DNA of 64,000 nucleotides, taken from contig JANDJE010000007.1 in assembly GCA_024331095.1 (NCBI GenBank), positions 1 to 64,000 on the forward strand. The letters are read 5' to 3'. Both the position numbers and the translations under genes were made by a program. Shown here piece by piece: positions 31,067 through 40,274 of this stretch. Under the pieces are notes generated by a model, which ran no database searches, had not been told where the DNA came from, and was given only the letters and a program-made list of their open reading frames with translations. The stretch is from Nitrospira sp. (GTDB lineage Bacteria > Nitrospirota > Nitrospiria > Nitrospirales > Nitrospiraceae). Each line of letters starts with the position of its first letter. Within the stretch, counting starts at the first letter, position 1.

Positions 31067-33508
31067 ATGCCAGGCGATGATCGATTCATAGAAATTCACG
31101 AACGGCCTGGTTTGCCCCGGCGCGGAAGACCGCCCGGTTCGGCGAAGAGAGGCCGGCGTTGGTGGCAATTCGCGCTGATCGGGATCTTGGCCTGCGCGAT
31201 CGCCGGAACCACGACCGTGGGAGGGGTGATCTGGTACTTTTCCCGCGACCTGCCGTCGCTCGATCTCCTCGAAAACTATCAGCCCAGCCTGGTGACGACC
31301 GTCTATTCGGATGATCGGCAACCGATCGGCCAGTTCTTCATCGAGCGCCGTATTTTGACGCCGCTGACCCGTATCCCCACGCATCTGATCCAAGCCGTGA
31401 TCGCCACGGAGGACGCCCGGTTTTTCGACCATCCGGGTCTGGACTACATCGGCATGTTGCGCGCCGCATGGACGAATATCCGACACGGCGGGAAAAAGGT
31501 CGAAGGGGCCAGCACCATCACGCAACAGTTGGCGCGGTCGTTGTTTCTGTCGTCGGAACGCTCGTATGAGCGCAAGATCCGCGAACTCATCCTGGCCTAC
31601 AAAATGGAGGCGGTGACGGGAAAGGAACAGATTCTCGAAACCTATCTGAATCAAATCTACTTCGGCCAAGGAGCTTACGGCGTGGCGTCCGCGGCCCAGT
31701 CGTATTTCGGAAAGGATCTCGCCAAGCTGACGCTTGCGGAGGCGGCGTTCTTGGCTGGGCTGCCCAAGTCCCCCAGCCGGTTTTCGCCGTTTACCGCCTA
31801 CGAACGGGCGAAAAAACGACAAGAGCACGTGCTGGCCCGGATGCAGGAGGCCGGATTCATCACGGCGGCCGAACGGGAAGCCGCCGCCGCCGAAACGCTG
31901 GTCTTTCACCGTCCGGGCAATGAGCATTTGGCTCCGTACTTCGTCGAATACGTCCGTCAAGTGCTGATGGCGAAATACGGGGAGACCATGGTGTATAAGG
32001 GCGGTCTGCAAGTCCACACCACGTTAAACGTGGCCATGCAGAAGGCGGCGGAAGCGGCGTTCGCCGCGGGGGTTCGCGAGCTTGACAAACGTCAGGGGTG
32101 GCGAGGCCCCAAACGAACGGTGGATCTGGGCACGCTCCAACCCGCGCAGCTTGCGTCCTACGACAAGCCGCTTCGTCCGGGCGACATCGTCGAAGGGATC
32201 GTCGTGAAGGCGGGGAAGGATCATTTCGTGGTCCAAGTGGGAGCGGAGACGGGGCGGTTGGCGTTCGACGACATGGCGTGGGCCAAGCGGGTGTTGAAAG
32301 GACCGGACCCCGCGGTTGATTTCGTGATGGTTTCCAATGTCAGGCAGATCGTAAAGCCCGGCGACGTCATCGACGTGGGGGTCAAGAAGGTCGGCAGGGA
32401 CGGGATTCAGTTGACGCTCGAACAGGTTCCGCTCGTTGAAGGAGGCTTGATCGCGATCGATCCCAGAAGCGGGGCGATTCGCGCCATGGTCGGAGGCGTC
32501 GATTTTTCGCGAAGCGAGTACAATCGGGCGGTTCAGGCGCATCGACAGCCGGGTTCGGCGTTCAAGCCGCTCATCTACGCGACCGCGATGAATCAAGGGT
32601 TGAGTCCCGCCACGCAAATTCTCGACGCGCCGGTCGTCTACGAACAAATGGAGGATGACAAGGTTTGGAAGCCGGAAAACTATGAGCGGAAGTTTCACGG
32701 TCTGGTGACGTTGCGCGACGCGTTGGCGCACTCGCACAACCTGGCGACGGTGCGGTTGCTCGACAAAGTGGGCGTCAAGAACGTCATCGACTTCGCCCGA
32801 TCGGTCGGGGTGACCAGTTCGTTGCCGGCCGATCTTTCCTTGGGGCTGGGGTCCTCGTCCGTCGGACTGTTGGAACTGACGGCGGTGTACGGGGTCTTTC
32901 TCAACCAAGGCGTTCGCGTGGAACCGTTCGCCATCAAGTCGGTGGTCGATAATACGGGGCAGGTCTTGGAAGCGGCCGAACCGGCGCCGCGCGAGGTCAT
33001 GACGAAGGAAACGGCCTATCTGATCACCAACATGATGGAAGACGTGGTGCAAAAGGGAACGGGGCAGGCCGCGCGGGTCCTGAATCGCCCGATCGCGGGG
33101 AAGACCGGGACGACGAACGACTACATCAACGCCTGGTTCATCGGAGGCGCTCCCAACCTGGTGGCCGGCGTGTACGTGGGGTTTGACGATCGCCGCTCGC
33201 TCGGCCGCGGCGAAACCGGCGCCCGCGCGGCCCTGCCGATCTGGACGGGTTTCATGAAAGAAGCCCTGAATCGGCTTCCCGTCGTGCCGTTTGAGATTCC
33301 CGACGGCGTCACGTTCGTGAAAATCGATGAATCGACCGGTTTCCTGGAGGACGATCAAGAAGGCGAGGACTCCGGCGGAGCGGTGGAGCTCTTTGTCAAG
33401 GGCAGCGAGCCGGCGCAGACGTCGCGCCGCCGCGTCGATCCGACGGACTTTTACAAGTTGGATCAGATTCCGGAAGGGCAGTCGGCGGCCGATGGAAACG
33501 ACCTGTGA
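31067..33508 (+). CDS. mrcA: Bifunctional penicillin-binding protein 1A
   Basis: An 813-aa class A PBP that polymerises and cross-links peptidoglycan. A short basic cytoplasmic tail precedes one membrane helix (about residues 34-58). The GT51 domain has ATEDARFFDHPG and EGASTITQQLARS. An OB-like insertion lies about residues 360-450. The transpeptidase has SAFK (S-x2-K, about 497), SHN and KTGTT (about 679). The C-terminal tail is acidic, then basic. ATG 31067 has GGGAG 9 nt upstream. It converges with iscX, leaving only 3 bp between stops. Confidence 0.94.
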   Translation: MPGDDRFIEIHERPGLPRRGRPPGSAKRGRRWWQFALIGILACAIAGTTTVGGVIWYFSRDLPSLDLLENYQPSLVTTVYSDDRQPIGQFFIERRILTPLTRIPTHLIQAVIATEDARFFDHPGLDYIGMLRAAWTNIRHGGKKVEGASTITQQLARSLFLSSERSYERKIRELILAYKMEAVTGKEQILETYLNQIYFGQGAYGVASAAQSYFGKDLAKLTLAEAAFLAGLPKSPSRFSPFTAYERAKKRQEHVLARMQEAGFITAAEREAAAAETLVFHRPGNEHLAPYFVEYVRQVLMAKYGETMVYKGGLQVHTTLNVAMQKAAEAAFAAGVRELDKRQGWRGPKRTVDLGTLQPAQLASYDKPLRPGDIVEGIVVKAGKDHFVVQVGAETGRLAFDDMAWAKRVLKGPDPAVDFVMVSNVRQIVKPGDVIDVGVKKVGRDGIQLTLEQVPLVEGGLIAIDPRSGAIRAMVGGVDFSRSEYNRAVQAHRQPGSAFKPLIYATAMNQGLSPATQILDAPVVYEQMEDDKVWKPENYERKFHGLVTLRDALAHSHNLATVRLLDKVGVKNVIDFARSVGVTSSLPADLSLGLGSSSVGLLELTAVYGVFLNQGVRVEPFAIKSVVDNTGQVLEAAEPAPREVMTKETAYLITNMMEDVVQKGTGQAARVLNRPIAGKTGTTNDYINAWFIGGAPNLVAGVYVGFDDRRSLGRGETGARAALPIWTGFMKEALNRLPVVPFEIPDGVTFVKIDESTGFLEDDQEGEDSGGAVELFVKGSEPAQTSRRRVDPTDFYKLDQIPEGQSAADGNDL

Positions 33509-33511
33509 CGG

Positions 33512-33724
33512 TCATGATCGCGAGTCCCGGTACTCTTCGTGCCAGGCCATTTGGATGGCTTCGAGAATCTTCTCGTTGGATTTCTTGGGATCGTCTTTGA
33601 ATTCCGGCAAGGCCACGACCCAGGCGTGCAAATCGGTAAAACGAACGGTCAGGGGGTCCGTGTCCGGGTGTTCTTCAACCAAGCGAATCGCGATGTCTTC
33701 GGCATCCTGCCATTTCAGGTTCAT
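33512..33724 (-). CDS. iscX: Fe-S assembly protein IscX
   Basis: A 70-aa acidic protein, MNLKWQDAEDIAIRLVEEHP ... TVRFTDLHAWVVALPEF ... EAIQMAWHEEY. The winged-helix-like IscX (YfhJ) pattern with W, D-L-H-W and the acidic C terminus is complete. In E. coli it binds IscS and iron and tunes cluster synthesis. It is the last gene of the isc run, 7 bp after hscA. Confidence 0.94.
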   Translation of the reverse strand: MNLKWQDAEDIAIRLVEEHPDTDPLTVRFTDLHAWVVALPEFKDDPKKSNEKILEAIQMAWHEEYRDSRS

Positions 33725-33731
33725 TCGCGCC

Positions 33732-35561
33732 TCATGTCACGTCTGAAAGTTTCTTTCCTTCCAAGCCTCGTTTGAGTGAATCGTCCATCAGGGCGACCGA
33801 CAGCGGCTTGGCTGTCTGTTCGAGCTCGGCCATGCGGGTCCGAATCGCGCGAACGTCGTCGCCTTCTTTCGCCGAGGCCAGGGCCGATACCGCCGCGCGG
33901 ACGGCGGTCCGAACGTCATCGGGGACAAGATGGCCGCCTTCCGAGAGGGACTTCTCCGTCGCAGTGAGCAACGAGCCGGCGTCGAGCCGCGCTTCGATGA
34001 GCTTGCGGGAGGCGACGTCTTCTTTGGCGAATTTGAACGACTCCTCGATCATCCGCTCCACTTCGGTCTCCGACAGGCCGTACGAGGGTTTGACCTCGAT
34101 CGACTGTTGCCGGCCTGTTCGCATGTCCTTCGCGGTGACGTGCAGAATGCCGTTGGCGTCGATCAAGAACGTGACTTCGATGCGGGGCACGCCGGCCGGC
34201 AGCGGCGGGACTTTGAGCCGGAAGCGGGCGAGGCTGCGATTGTCTTTCGCCAACTCTCGTTCGCCCTGAAGAATGTGGATGTCCACGCCGGTCTGGCCGT
34301 CCGCGTAGGTGGTGAACATTTCTTTGGCGTTGGCCGGGATCGTCGTATTGCGGGGGATCAAGCAGCTCATGACGCCGCCCATTGTCTCGATACCGAGGGA
34401 CAGCGGCGTGACGTCGAGCAGCAGCATGTCGGTGGTGCCTCCGCTCAGAATGTCCGCTTGAACCGCCGCTCCGAGCGCCACGACTTCGTCGGGATTGAGA
34501 TGGCAGTGCGGCTGTTTGCCGAACAGTTCCTGCACCCGCCGCCTGACCAGGGGCATGCGGGTCGATCCGCCGACCAGCACCACTTCGTCGATATGTTCGG
34601 TGGTGAGTCCCGCGTCTTTGAGCGCTGACCGGCAGGGTGCCAGCGTGCGCTCGATGATATCCGCGACCAATGATTCAAGCTGGTCGCGTGTCAGCTCCCT
34701 GGTGAAGCGGCCCCGTCCGTCGGGCAGCTCGACGGTCAGCAGCGTCTTCAGTTCGTCCGACAACCGGATCTTGGCCCGTTCCGCCTCCAGGCGGAGGGCC
34801 TGCATATGATCGGGGTAGAGGCCGAGATCGAGGTCGTAAGCGGAGCGGATTTCGTCGAGCAGCAGGTCCGCGATCCGGCGGTCGATGTCGTCGCCGCCCA
34901 AGTGGGTGTCGCCGTTCGTGGCCAGGACTTCGAAGATGCCTTGTTTCAACTTGAGGATGGAAATGTCGAATGTCCCGCCCCCGAAGTCGTATACCGCGAT
35001 GGTTCCTTGTGTCTTTTCTTGAAGGCCGTAGGCGAGCGAAGCGGCGGTCGGCTCATTGATGATCCGCAAGACTTCCAGCCCGGCGATCAAGCCGGCGTCT
35101 TTGGTGGCTTGGCGCTGGCTGTCGTTGAAATAGGCCGGGACGGTGATCACCGCCTTGGTGATGTCTTCCTCCAGGTAGGCTTCGGCCCGCCGTTTCAGTT
35201 CTTTCAGAATCATCGCGGAGATCTGCGGAGGAGAATAGGTTTTGCCGTTCAACTTGATGCGGATGACGCCGCCCTGCTCGGTCAGCGTGTAGGGGAAATA
35301 CGCCAATTCACCCTGCACGTCCGCAAGGCTTTTGCCCATGAATCGTTTGATGGAATAGACGGTTCGGTCCGGGCTTCGCAGCAGATGATCTTTAGCTTCG
35401 TCGCCGACGAGGAGACCGTGGTCCGTCATCGCGACGACGGAGGGCACCATGGTCCGCCCGTCGGCGCCGGGGATGACGCGGGGGACTCCCTTGTCCATGT
35501 ACGCGACAAGCGAGTTGGTCGTGCCGAGATCGATGCCGACGATACGAGCCATGGTCGTCAT
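33732..35561 (-). CDS. hscA: Fe-S Hsp70 chaperone HscA
   Basis: A 609-aa Hsp70. The nucleotide-binding domain has VGIDLGTTNSLVAY, AVITVPAYFNDSQRQATKDA and VLVGGSTRMPLVR. The substrate-binding domain begins around DVTPLSLGIETMGG. It releases Fe-S clusters from IscU with the co-chaperone HscB. Its ATG at 35561 overlaps the hscB stop (ATGA), so translation is coupled; an internal ATG at MARIVG is the alternative start. Gene order and length support HscA over DnaK. Confidence 0.93.
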   Translation of the reverse strand: MTTMARIVGIDLGTTNSLVAYMDKGVPRVIPGADGRTMVPSVVAMTDHGLLVGDEAKDHLLRSPDRTVYSIKRFMGKSLADVQGELAYFPYTLTEQGGVIRIKLNGKTYSPPQISAMILKELKRRAEAYLEEDITKAVITVPAYFNDSQRQATKDAGLIAGLEVLRIINEPTAASLAYGLQEKTQGTIAVYDFGGGTFDISILKLKQGIFEVLATNGDTHLGGDDIDRRIADLLLDEIRSAYDLDLGLYPDHMQALRLEAERAKIRLSDELKTLLTVELPDGRGRFTRELTRDQLESLVADIIERTLAPCRSALKDAGLTTEHIDEVVLVGGSTRMPLVRRRVQELFGKQPHCHLNPDEVVALGAAVQADILSGGTTDMLLLDVTPLSLGIETMGGVMSCLIPRNTTIPANAKEMFTTYADGQTGVDIHILQGERELAKDNRSLARFRLKVPPLPAGVPRIEVTFLIDANGILHVTAKDMRTGRQQSIEVKPSYGLSETEVERMIEESFKFAKEDVASRKLIEARLDAGSLLTATEKSLSEGGHLVPDDVRTAVRAAVSALASAKEGDDVRAIRTRMAELEQTAKPLSVALMDDSLKRGLEGKKLSDVT

Positions 35562-36271
35562 CCGATGGTTTCAACGAGGTCGTTGACGATGTTCTTGACG
35601 TAGGTTCGGTTCGACAGAATCTCTCGCATACGTCTGAGCAGGCGATCCCGTTCCATGCGGGCGTGGCCGTCGGCTTCGCCTCGGTCCTGAAGGGCGTCCC
35701 ATTCGACGAAGAGCTTCTGAAGCTCATCCTCCATTTCCGCTTGACGCCGTTCCAACGCTCCGCGCTCGGCTTCGAGCCGCGCGCGGAGTCGACGGCCCGT
35801 CTCGGAGGAATGATCGCCGGCCCGGTAGGCGTCGAGCGTGTCTTGCAGCTCGAGAATTTCTTCGAAGAGATCCGCGGGCGGCGACGTGCGGATGGTCTTG
35901 ACCGAGCCGGCTTCCAGATCGAGAAGATATTCGGCTCGTTGAACGGGATCGCGAAGCGTGCGATAGGCGGTGTTGAGTGTCGCCGCGTTGTCGAGGCTGA
36001 TCGCTTGCTCGGCCTCCGTCTTGTTGAGGTAAAAATCCGGGTGAAAGGCGCGGCTTCGTTCGTAGTACTTGGCCTCCAGGACGGCGGGATCGATGGTCAA
36101 GCGCCGCGGGAGGCCGAGGCAGGTGAAGTAGTCCGTCTCTTTCGAAACCGGTTGGACCTTCACGCACCGTTCGCAAAAGTATTCGCCGGCCACCTCGGAC
36201 TGGCAATGCCAGCACATGCTTCTGGCCATCTGAACGTTGCGGGAACCGCCGCTAGGGGTAGGTTGATTCAT
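35558..36271 (-). CDS. hscB: Fe-S J-domain co-chaperone HscB with N-terminal zinc knuckles
   Basis: A 237-aa protein. Residues ~19-40 contain CWHC and CERC, a probable zinc-binding tetracysteine module. The J domain follows (YFTCLGLPRRLTIDPAVLE, HPD in AFHPDFY, about residue 77). The C-terminal helical HscB domain (LFEEILELQDTLDAYRAGD) binds IscU. E. coli HscB lacks the tetracysteine part, whereas eukaryotic HSCB has one. It overlaps hscA by 4 bp and follows iscA by 54 bp. Confidence 0.92.
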   Translation of the reverse strand: MNQPTPSGGSRNVQMARSMCWHCQSEVAGEYFCERCVKVQPVSKETDYFTCLGLPRRLTIDPAVLEAKYYERSRAFHPDFYLNKTEAEQAISLDNAATLNTAYRTLRDPVQRAEYLLDLEAGSVKTIRTSPPADLFEEILELQDTLDAYRAGDHSSETGRRLRARLEAERGALERRQAEMEDELQKLFVEWDALQDRGEADGHARMERDRLLRRMREILSNRTYVKNIVNDLVETIG

Positions 36272-36325
36272 TGTTTATCCAAGCCGGTCTCAGGCGAACG
36301 CGCTCCGGGCCGGAGCCGAGGGGCG

Positions 36326-36682
36326 TTATGTGGAAAATGATTCTCCACACCCGCAGGTCTTGTTGGCGTTCGGATTCAGGAATTTAAAATTGCCGCCCAT
36401 CAGGTCCTTCTGATAGTCGAGTTGCGTGCCTTGCAAATAGATGGCGCTTTTGGCGTCGATGATCACCTTGACGCCGTCCATCTCGATCACCTGATCGTAC
36501 GGCCCGATCTTGTCGTCGAAATTGATCGTGTAGCTGAGTCCCGAGCAGCCTCCGCCCTTGACTCCCAGGCGGAGCCCGCCGCTTTCGATGCCTTGCACGT
36601 TCATGAGTCGCTTGATTTCTTTCAACGCGGCCTCGCTCACCGTGATGACCGGTTCCGACGTTGTGGCGTTCGAGGTATCCAT
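36326..36682 (-). CDS. iscA: A-type Fe-S carrier IscA
   Basis: A 118-aa A-type carrier. The three ligand Cys are in GGGCSGLSY and the C-terminal CGCGESF. The fold markers VTVSEAALKEIKRLM and LRLGVKGGGCSG are typical. It receives or delivers Fe-S clusters. Position between iscU and hscB matches the canonical isc order. There is a short variable N terminus (MDTSNATTSEP). Confidence 0.93.
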   Translation of the reverse strand: MDTSNATTSEPVITVSEAALKEIKRLMNVQGIESGGLRLGVKGGGCSGLSYTINFDDKIGPYDQVIEMDGVKVIIDAKSAIYLQGTQLDYQKDLMGGNFKFLNPNANKTCGCGESFST

Positions 36683-36709
36683 AGGCGCGCTCCTTTTTCT
36701 CTCTGATGA

Positions 36710-37114
36710 TTATTGAGCCGATCCCGTTCCCGTCTTGGATCCCGCCTTTTTCTGGTAATCCGCCAGCGCGGCCTTGATGGCGTCTTCCGCCAGCACGGAA
36801 CAATGGATCTTCACCGGCGGGAGGTTCAACTCCTGGACGATGTCCGTGTTCTTGATTTGTTCGGCTTCTTCGATCGTCTTGCCCTTGAGCCACTCGGTGG
36901 CCAGGCTGGAGCTGGCAATGGCCGAGCCGCAGCCGAACGTTTTGAACTTGGCGTCCACGATCCGATCGTTCTGGACCTTGATTTGCAACTTCATGACGTC
37001 GCCGCATTCCGGAGCTCCGACCATGCCGGTTCCGACGCCCTCTTCGTCCTTGCCGAAAGATCCCATGTTGCGGGGATTGTTGAAGTGGTCGACGACTTTA
37101 TCGCTATAGGCCAT
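36710..37114 (-). CDS. iscU: Fe-S scaffold protein IscU
   Basis: A 134-aa scaffold. Its three cluster cysteines lie in GAPECGDVM, FKTFGCGSAIASSS and VKIHCSVLAEDAI, and the HscA recognition motif LPPVK precedes the third Cys. The Asp next to the first Cys, which modulates cluster release, is present. It accepts sulphur from IscS, the next upstream gene (28 bp). The C-terminal tail is longer and Lys/Ser/Gly-rich. Confidence 0.96.
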   Translation of the reverse strand: MAYSDKVVDHFNNPRNMGSFGKDEEGVGTGMVGAPECGDVMKLQIKVQNDRIVDAKFKTFGCGSAIASSSLATEWLKGKTIEEAEQIKNTDIVQELNLPPVKIHCSVLAEDAIKAALADYQKKAGSKTGTGSAQ

Positions 37115-37142
37115 AGAATCCTCCTTCGACTGTCTTTGTCGT

Positions 37143-38360
37143 TCAATGTGCAGCCCACTGCACGGATTTCAGGTCGATGCCTTCCTTTGCCATCTCGTAG
37201 AGCGGAGACATTTCCCGCAGTCTGGTCACGACCTCGATCACTTTCTTAATGGCGTAGTCGATTTCCTCGTCGGTGTTGAAGCGCCCAAGGCCGAAGCGGA
37301 TGGACGAGTGCGCCAGCTCCGTCCCGACGCCCAAGGCGCGCAGTACGTACGACGGCTCCAACGTCGCCGACGTGCAAGCCGAGCCCGATGAGAGCGCGAT
37401 GTCTTTCATGCCCATCAGCAACGATTCACCCTCGACGTAGGCGAAGGAAATATTGAGGTTGCCCGGCAACCGCTCGGTGGGGTGGCCGTTCAAATAGCTT
37501 TCCTCCAATGCGTTCATGATCTCGGTTTGGAGCCGGTCGCGCATGGCGGCGATGCGCGGCGCTTCCGTCGCCATTTCCGCTCCGCACAGCTCGCAAGCCT
37601 TGCCGAAGCCCACGATCAAGGGAACCGGCAGGGTGCCGGATCTCATCCCTCGTTCGTGTCCGCCGCCGTCCATCTGAGGCACGAGCCTTACGCGCGGATT
37701 CTTCTTTCTCACGTACAGGGCGCCGACTCCTTTGGGACCGTAAATCTTATGGGCTGAGAACGACATCAGGTCGATTCCCATGGCCTGGACGTCCACCGGA
37801 ATCTTGCCGACGCCCTGCGTGGCGTCGCAATGGAATAACACGCCCTTGGCCTTCGCGATTTTCCCGATTTCGGCAACGGGGTTGATCGTGCCGATCTCGT
37901 TGTTGGCCAGCATGACGGAAATCAAAATGGTCTTATCCGTGATCGCGTTCCGCACGTCGTCGGGGTTGACCATCCCGTACTTGTCGACCGGCAGGTAGGT
38001 GACCGTCGCCAAACCCTTGGCCTCCAGCGATTTGGCCGTATCCAAGACGGCCCGATGTTCCGTGGACGACGTGATGATATGGGTCCCCTTCTCGCGATAC
38101 ATTTCCAGCACGCCCTTGAGCGCCAGGTTGTCGGATTCGGTGGCGCCGCTGGTGAAGACGATTTCCTTGGCGTCGGCGTTGATCAGTTTGGCGATGTGTT
38201 TGCGGGCCTGTTCCACTGCTTCTTCCGCTTCCCACCCGAATGCGTGATTGCGGCTCGCGGCGTTGCCGAATTTTTCGGTGAAATAAGGAAGCATGGCCTC
38301 CAGGACCCTGGGGTCCATCGGCGTGGTCGAATGGTTATCAAGGAAAATCGGAAGCTTCAT
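37143..38360 (-). CDS. iscS: Cysteine desulfurase IscS
   Basis: A 405-aa PLP enzyme that transfers sulphur from cysteine to IscU. The N terminus is [19 protein letters not shown]. The PLP Lys is in [12 protein letters not shown] (about residue 205), and the catalytic Cys in [14 protein letters not shown] (about 328) sits in the longer IscS-type loop. ATG 38360 overlaps the iscR stop and has AAGGAGT upstream. The extra upstream frame is ignored because it overlaps iscR. Confidence 0.96.
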   Translation of the reverse strand: MKLPIFLDNHSTTPMDPRVLEAMLPYFTEKFGNAASRNHAFGWEAEEAVEQARKHIAKLINADAKEIVFTSGATESDNLALKGVLEMYREKGTHIITSSTEHRAVLDTAKSLEAKGLATVTYLPVDKYGMVNPDDVRNAITDKTILISVMLANNEIGTINPVAEIGKIAKAKGVLFHCDATQGVGKIPVDVQAMGIDLMSFSAHKIYGPKGVGALYVRKKNPRVRLVPQMDGGGHERGMRSGTLPVPLIVGFGKACELCGAEMATEAPRIAAMRDRLQTEIMNALEESYLNGHPTERLPGNLNISFAYVEGESLLMGMKDIALSSGSACTSATLEPSYVLRALGVGTELAHSSIRFGLGRFNTDEEIDYAIKKVIEVVTRLREMSPLYEMAKEGIDLKSVQWAAH

Positions 38361-38830
38361 CGGTTGACTCCTTCCGCTGACGGCGACTGAATCGTGATGA
38401 GCGGCGTTCCGCTCAGCATGTCTTGCAAGGTCATGTTGTTGAGCAATTGATAAATGCTGTCTTGGATCTTGAGCAACGGCGTGCGGATGTTGCAATGTTC
38501 CCGCTGCATGCACAACTCTCCGGTTTTCTCATGGGAACAGTCGGTCAGGCCCAACGGGCCCTCGATGCTTTCGAGAATCTGCGCGATCGTGATGTGCCTC
38601 GCGCTTCTGGCCAGCAGATACCCTCCCTTGGGACCGTTATGGCTTTCGATCATGCCGTTTTTGGAGAGGGTCTGAAGCACCTTGGCCAACAGCTCCAGAG
38701 GGATATTGTACTCTTCGGCAATCTCCTTGGTGTTGACGACGCGACCCGGTGTCACATCGCCGAACTGAACGGAGGCAATGTGTTGAAGGGCCATCAGCGC
38801 ATAATCAGCTTTTTTGGAAAGTTTCAGCAT
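38357..38830 (-). CDS. iscR: Rrf2-family Fe-S regulator IscR
   Basis: A 157-aa winged-helix regulator starting [19 protein letters not shown]. The recognition helix region is [15 protein letters not shown] and the wing is [11 protein letters not shown]. Three Cys for a [2Fe-2S] cluster appear in [18 protein letters not shown] (C-x8-C-x5-C, a longer first gap than E. coli IscR). It should repress the isc operon when its cluster is bound. A 23-bp palindrome lies upstream at 38854. ATG 38830 has AGAGAG upstream; an in-frame ATG lies 6 codons earlier. Confidence 0.93.
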   Translation of the reverse strand: MLKLSKKADYALMALQHIASVQFGDVTPGRVVNTKEIAEEYNIPLELLAKVLQTLSKNGMIESHNGPKGGYLLARSARHITIAQILESIEGPLGLTDCSHEKTGELCMQREHCNIRTPLLKIQDSIYQLLNNMTLQDMLSGTPLITIQSPSAEGVNR

Positions 38831-38853
38831 CTCTCTATTGCCGATCATTTAAA

Positions 38854-38876
38854 TCGGAGACTATAATGATCTCCGA
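38854..38876. promoter_or_regulatory. 23-bp palindromic operator upstream of iscR
   Basis: TCGGAGA (38854-38860) and TCTCCGA (38870-38876) form a perfect 7-bp inverted repeat with a 9-bp AT-rich centre. On the minus strand the centre contains TATAGT, a possible -10 for iscR, so a bound dimer would block transcription. IscR is the obvious candidate ligand. The site lies in the 148-bp divergent gap to the ferredoxin gene. Confidence 0.6.
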
Positions 38877-38930
38877 CCACATGAGTCGCATTTAAAGTAG
38901 CATGGAGGGACAAACCCTGTCAACGAGGTG

Positions 38931-38959
38931 TTGAACGTATTATTTCAGCCATTTTTAAT
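38931..38959 (+). promoter_or_regulatory. fdx: Sigma-70 promoter for the ferredoxin gene
   Basis: TTGAAC (38931-38936), a 17-bp spacer and TTTAAT (38954-38959). Transcription would start near 38966, just before the Shine-Dalgarno GAGGAAGG of the ferredoxin at 38979. Both hexamers match 5 of 6. Confidence 0.55.
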
Positions 38960-38978
38960 TTTAGAGGAAGGATCGACA

Positions 38979-39395
38979 ATGGGCGGAACAAACCCCTACA
39001 TAGAGAAGGCCGACTATAAACTGCCGACAACGAGTTACACCGTCACGTTTGTTCATCCGGGGCGGACCATCACAAAGGTGATGGTGGACCCGGCGAAAAT
39101 CCCCTACGGCTCGACGGGGCTTCCCGGAAGCATTCTTGACATTGCGATGGGAAACGGCGTGGATTTAGAACACGTGTGCGGTGGGGTCTGCGCCTGCTCG
39201 ACGTGTCATGTGATCGTCAAGCAGGGGTTGGCGAGTTGCAACGAAGGGACGGATGACGAGTTCGATCAGCTTGAGGAAGCGCCGATGACCACGCTGCAAT
39301 CTCGATTGGGGTGCCAATGTGTTCCCGACGGCACGCAAGACGTCATCGTGGAGATTCCGGCCGTCAATAAGAATCTTGTTCGCGAGGGCCATTAA
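38979..39395 (+). CDS. fdx: Isc-type [2Fe-2S] ferredoxin
   Basis: A 138-aa adrenodoxin-type ferredoxin. The four cluster cysteines are in EHVCGGVCACSTCHV (C-x5-C-x2-C, with an extra Cys) and LGCQC. The acidic helix GTDDEFDQLEE fits partner binding. In E. coli fdx lies between hscA and iscX; here it is transcribed away from iscR. It probably supplies electrons for cluster assembly. ATG 38979 has a clear GAGGAAGG. The N-terminal 30 residues extend beyond usual Fdx. Confidence 0.93.
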   Translation: MGGTNPYIEKADYKLPTTSYTVTFVHPGRTITKVMVDPAKIPYGSTGLPGSILDIAMGNGVDLEHVCGGVCACSTCHVIVKQGLASCNEGTDDEFDQLEEAPMTTLQSRLGCQCVPDGTQDVIVEIPAVNKNLVREGH

Positions 39396-39427
39396 AAACT
39401 CAGTTATCCCGGATCGCGATCAAGACT

Positions 39428-40129
39428 CTAGCCGTAGCTTTCTACCTTGATCTCCTTCCGCTGATATCCCGCTTCGATCAAGTACTGTCGGAGAGGATGA
39501 ACGAACGCTTTTGTTCCACAGAGCAGAGGAACGGCTTTAGATTTGTCGGGGAGTAAAGAAGGCAACGCGTCGGTGACCAATGTCACGGCGGCTTCTTCAG
39601 TGGGAGTCACCAACGGCAAATACTGAAAAGACGGTCGGGTCAGGGCAAGAGAGAGCAATTCGGCGTGATACAACCGTTCGTCTTCCGTCGGTCCCACCGC
39701 GATAAGAAAAATCGGCGTAGGATCGCGAGCCGTCTCCAGAGCCTTTATCATGCAATGGATGGGAACGAGGCCGGTGTAGCGGGTGATGCAGAGCAGGGGG
39801 CGATCCAGCGGTTGTGGCAAGACGAATTTTCCATGAGGTCCTGAAAGGGTGACCCTGTCGCCGGCTCGAAGCTGGTAGAGATAGTCGGACCCCAATCCTT
39901 GCGGTACGCGGTCGAACACCAGCGTCAATTCGCCGGACGACGACATCGGCTCGGCCATGGAATAGGCGCGGTTCAGCGGAGGATGGGGGCCGACCGGCAA
40001 TTTGAGAGAGACCCATTGGCCGGGCAAGAAATCGAGTTTGTATTGTTGGGGGAGCAAAACGAGCTGGCGGACATTGGGAGTAACGTCGGTGACGGACAGC
40101 ACGGTGGCCGGTTGGATGGCTTCGGTCAT
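39428..40129 (-). CDS. FAD/NAD(P)-binding oxidoreductase (ferredoxin reductase-like)
   Basis: A 233-aa flavin oxidoreductase. The FAD-binding barrel has GQWVSLKLP and RAYSMAEP (RxYS motif); the NAD(P) domain includes GLVPIHCMIKALET and ends CGTKAFVHPLRQYL, KVESYG. The usual GGTGI(T/A)P is replaced by RYTGLVPIH. There is no Fe-S motif. It is convergent with the ferredoxin gene (32 bp), so it may reduce that ferredoxin (inference from position). Confidence 0.83.
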   Translation of the reverse strand: MTEAIQPATVLSVTDVTPNVRQLVLLPQQYKLDFLPGQWVSLKLPVGPHPPLNRAYSMAEPMSSSGELTLVFDRVPQGLGSDYLYQLRAGDRVTLSGPHGKFVLPQPLDRPLLCITRYTGLVPIHCMIKALETARDPTPIFLIAVGPTEDERLYHAELLSLALTRPSFQYLPLVTPTEEAAVTLVTDALPSLLPDKSKAVPLLCGTKAFVHPLRQYLIEAGYQRKEIKVESYG

Positions 40130-40274
40130 GATGCCTCTGAGGGAGTCTTCTTATCAGAGGGGCGGACGAGAAGAAAAGTGCGGGAGCGCGACCGTCCTGT
40201 ACAGACCGTTTCGCTCCATGCTATAGACGCTGTCACGTGTCGAGACGACAGTCGGTGAGCCGAGGAGTCAAGAG

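Noticed and set aside
30854..32017. 388-codon upstream extension of the typA frame
   Set aside because: It is antisense to the PBP1A glycosyltransferase region. Homology begins only at MSQPCVSHNRRNDIRNVAI, and a promoter and hairpin lie at 30868-30932.
32024..33358. 444-aa minus-strand frame within PBP1A
   Set aside because: It is opposite a gene with complete motifs. Its composition is Arg/His-rich, typical of antisense frames in GC-rich DNA.
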